This document shows, one piece after another, positions 5,660 to 7,931 of a DNA stretch of 7,931 nt. Every line of letters begins with the position of its first letter. Position 1 is the first letter of the stretch. The stretch spans positions 1-7,931 of the forward strand of contig VEOV01000033.1 in assembly GCA_012026855.1 (NCBI GenBank), written 5' to 3'. This stretch comes from Geobacter sp. (lineage in GTDB: Bacteria; Desulfobacterota; Desulfuromonadia; Geobacterales; DSM-12255). The position numbers and the translations under genes were made by a program. The notes beneath the pieces were generated by a model that did not search any database, was not told the origin of the DNA, and worked only from the letters and a program-made list of their open reading frames with translations.

Positions 5660-7931
5660 TTACTCAGTCCCCCCTCTGGAGCGCTTGAGACGCCGCTGAA
5701 TCTGATCAAAGTAATAATAGATTACCGGTGTGATATACAGCGTCAGCAGCTGGGAGACCAGCAGACCACCGACGACCGCCAGCCCCAGGGGGCGGCGTGA
5801 ATCAGCACCGGCGCCGAAACCGAGGGCAATGGGCAGGGTCCCCATCAGGGCCGCCATGGTGGTCATCATGATGGGGCGGAAACGGATGACAGCCCCCTGA
5901 TAAATGGCCTCCATGGGGGCAAGACCCTGGTGACGTTCCGCCTCCAGGGCAAAATCTATCATCATGATAGCGTTTTTCTTGACAATCCCCACCAGCATGA
6001 TGATGCCTACAAAGGAGTAGAGATTGAGGTCCTTGCCGAAAACCATCAGGGTCAAGACGGCTCCCAGGCCGGCAGATGGCAGTCCGGTGAGGACTGTCAC
6101 CGGGTGGATGTAGCTCTCGTAGAGAATCCCCAGCACGATGTAGATGACCACGATAGCCAGCAGCAGCAGCAGCGCCAGCCCTTTGGTCGACGCCTTGTAC
6201 ACCTGGGCAGTCCCCTGGAAACCGGTGGTGATCGCTGCAGGGAGTGAACGGGCTTCCTTCTCGATGGCTGAAACTGCGTCCCCCAGTGGCACACCCGGTT
6301 TAAGGTTGAAAGAGAGGGTGACAGCCGTAATCTGTCCCAGGTGGTTGACCGAGAGGGGCCCCAACCCCTTGCTCAGGGTTGCCACCGATGTCAAGGGGAC
6401 CAGCACCCCGGCGCTGGAACGGACATAGAGCAGCCCGAGGGCAGCCGGGTCCATCTGGTACTTGGGCTCAAGTTCCATCACCACCTTGTACTGGTTGGAA
6501 GGAGAATAGATGGTGGTCGCCTGGCGTGAGCCGTAAGCCGAATAAAGGGTATTTTCAATCTGCTCGGCACTGATACCGAGACTGGCGGCCCGGCCGCGAT
6601 CGATCTCCAGATTGACCTGGGGGTTCTTCATCTGCAGGTCTGAGGTGACGTCCTGAAGCATCGGCAGTCCCCTCAGTTTCAGTTCGAAAGCTGTTGCGGA
6701 ACGATAGAGCTCGTCGGTATCAGGACTCTGGAGGACAAACTGGTAAAGCGCCTTGCTCTGGGTGGTATCCAGCTGGATCAGGGGTGGATTGCGCATGAAG
6801 GCCATGAGCCCCGGCACACCCGACAATTTGGGCCGCAGCTTCTCGATAACCTGATCAGCGCTAAGCTTCCGCTCATGGCGGGGCTTCAGCTTGATGAACA
6901 TGAAACCGCTGTTGCCCCCTACCCGGCTGCCGGAAGCACCGACCGACGACTTGATGGCTTCCACGTTCGGCTCTTCCAGAACCTTGTCCACCATGATCTG
7001 CTGCTGGCGCTTCAATTCATCGAAGGAAATCCCCTGGGCGCCTTCGGTGGTGGCAAAGATGGCGCCGATGTCGTCGGCCGGAAGCAAGCCCATGGGAATT
7101 TTGGTGAACAGCCAGGCCGTTATGAAGGCCATCACCAGAGTCATGACTATTGTGGTGCGCCGGAACTTGAGCACGCGCTTGAGACTCGACTCGTAGAGAT
7201 GCAGCAGCCGGTCGAAAAAACGCTCCATGAGGTTATAGAGCTGGCCATGCTGTTCTTCACCGGGTGGCTTCAAAAAACGGCTGCAGAGCATGGGGGTCAA
7301 TGTCAGGGAGACTACACCGGAGATAAGAATGGCAATGGTAATGGTAACGGCAAATTCGTGCAGCATCCGCCCCAGCATACCGGCCATGAAGAGCACAGGG
7401 ATAAAGACTGCCACCAGGGAAATGGTCATGGAGAGGATGGTGAAGCCGATTTCCTTGGACCCCTTGAAAGCCGCCTCCAGAGGCGTTTCACCATGCTCCA
7501 TGTGGCGGACGATATTCTCCAGCATGACAATGGCGTCATCGACGACAAAGCCGACCGACAGGGTCAGGGCCATGAGGGTGATGTTGTTGATGGAAAAACA
7601 GAAGCCGAACATGGCGGCAAAAGTGCCGACGAAGGAGAGCGGCAGTGCCAGACTGGGGATGACCGTAGCGGAGACGTTGCGCAGGAAGAGGAAGATCACC
7701 ATGATCACCAGGGCGATGGTGAGGAGCAGGGTGAACTTGACGTCGGCCACCGATTCGCGTATTGACTCGGTACGGTCAAAGAGAATGTTCAAGTTGACCG
7801 AACCGGGGAACTGGTCTTGTAACAGGGTAATCTGCCGCTTGATGGCATCCACCACCTCGATGGTGTTGGTGCCGGGCTGGCGTTGCTCCGCCAGGACTAT
7901 TGCCCGTGTTGATTTCCCCTTGGTGTTGTAC
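5660..7931 (-). CDS. HAE1-type RND multidrug efflux permease, MdtB/MdtC-like (partial, N-terminus off the window)
   Basis: This inner-membrane proton antiporter is the pump subunit of a tripartite efflux system with a periplasmic adaptor and an outer-membrane channel. The 756 visible residues begin in the first porter domain (AIVLAEQRQPGTNTIEVV). They continue through membrane spans 2-6, with the proton-relay pair in GFVVDDAIVMLENI (about 127-140, Asp130-Asp131). Span 7 is near 258-275, then the second porter domain, then spans 8-12. These include IVKKNAIMMIDFA in span 10, whose Lys pairs with the relay, and GADSRRPLGLAVVGG near the end. The family runs to about 1,030-1,050 residues, so roughly 280-290 are missing upstream. 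No frameshift or stop interrupts it. The adaptor gene is presumably further upstream, outside the window. The sequence resembles MdtB/MdtC more than AcrB, but the drug range cannot be read. The stop TAA lies 2 nt before the deacetylase start. Confidence 0.95.
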   Translation of the reverse strand, partial: YNTKGKSTRAIVLAEQRQPGTNTIEVVDAIKRQITLLQDQFPGSVNLNILFDRTESIRESVADVKFTLLLTIALVIMVIFLFLRNVSATVIPSLALPLSFVGTFAAMFGFCFSINNITLMALTLSVGFVVDDAIVMLENIVRHMEHGETPLEAAFKGSKEIGFTILSMTISLVAVFIPVLFMAGMLGRMLHEFAVTITIAILISGVVSLTLTPMLCSRFLKPPGEEQHGQLYNLMERFFDRLLHLYESSLKRVLKFRRTTIVMTLVMAFITAWLFTKIPMGLLPADDIGAIFATTEGAQGISFDELKRQQQIMVDKVLEEPNVEAIKSSVGASGSRVGGNSGFMFIKLKPRHERKLSADQVIEKLRPKLSGVPGLMAFMRNPPLIQLDTTQSKALYQFVLQSPDTDELYRSATAFELKLRGLPMLQDVTSDLQMKNPQVNLEIDRGRAASLGISAEQIENTLYSAYGSRQATTIYSPSNQYKVVMELEPKYQMDPAALGLLYVRSSAGVLVPLTSVATLSKGLGPLSVNHLGQITAVTLSFNLKPGVPLGDAVSAIEKEARSLPAAITTGFQGTAQVYKASTKGLALLLLLAIVVIYIVLGILYESYIHPVTVLTGLPSAGLGAVLTLMVFGKDLNLYSFVGIIMLVGIVKKNAIMMIDFALEAERHQGLAPMEAIYQGAVIRFRPIMMTTMAALMGTLPIALGFGAGADSRRPLGLAVVGGLLVSQLLTLYITPVIYYYFDQIQRRLKRSRGGTE

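Noticed and set aside
6158..6173. Five CAG/CTG units as a phase-variable repeat
   Set aside because: The repeat is in frame, encodes a run of Leu in a membrane helix of the pump (span 8), and trinucleotide slippage would not shift the frame.
6875..7765. Plus-strand open frame of nearly 300 codons opposite the RND pump gene
   Set aside because: The translation is dominated by His, Gln, Gly, Asp and Glu, the typical reverse-strand image of membrane-protein codons, while the minus strand encodes an unmistakable RND permease.

Overview
This window holds ten protein genes. Eight lie head to tail on the minus strand between about 7931 and 1202. A plus-strand gene (715-1182) converges on the end of that run, and a second minus-strand gene runs off the left edge (1-624). 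No RNA gene, insertion sequence, CRISPR array or phage gene was seen. The protein styles fit a Gram-negative deltaproteobacterium of the Geobacter/Desulfuromonadales type: an inner-membrane SppA peptidase, an HAE1-type RND pump, an MlaF-like ATPase, an AcuC-like deacetylase and a single-domain response regulator. That placement is an inference from protein style, not a database match.

Left block (1-1182). A partial sppA peptidase gene reads left. It diverges from a complete YfcE/MJ0936-type phosphodiesterase gene that reads right. The 90-bp divergent spacer carries a good sigma70-like promoter whose predicted transcription start falls on the ATG of the phosphodiesterase gene, so that mRNA is probably leaderless.

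Minus-strand run (7931 down to 1202). In order of transcription: an RND efflux permease whose N-terminus lies off the window; a zinc deacetylase of the AcuC/HDAC family starting at TTG 2 nt after the pump stop codon; a TPR-repeat protein; a previously hidden 31-residue single-span membrane protein whose ATG overlaps the TPR stop as TGATG; a 147-residue four-span membrane protein starting at TTG behind a perfect AGGAGG; an MlaF-like ABC ATPase with a long N-terminal extension; a CheY-like receiver protein; and an unknown 130-residue protein with a Cys-rich tail. Gaps range from an overlap to 62 bp. The 62-bp gap ahead of the TPR gene holds a candidate internal promoter, so the run may be two transcription units: pump plus deacetylase, then TPR gene onward.

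How the genes may work together. The pump and deacetylase share a transcript by spacing alone; no biochemical link is known to me. The distal set (TPR protein, two small membrane proteins, orphan MlaF-like ATPase, receiver protein, Cys-tailed protein) looks like an envelope-associated module of unknown purpose. The usual MlaE permease and MCE substrate-binding partners are not beside the ATPase. The last two proteins both end in a Lys-Val-Cys-His-(x)-Cys tail. These are the parts of the window most worth a second look; the rest is ordinary chromosomal content.
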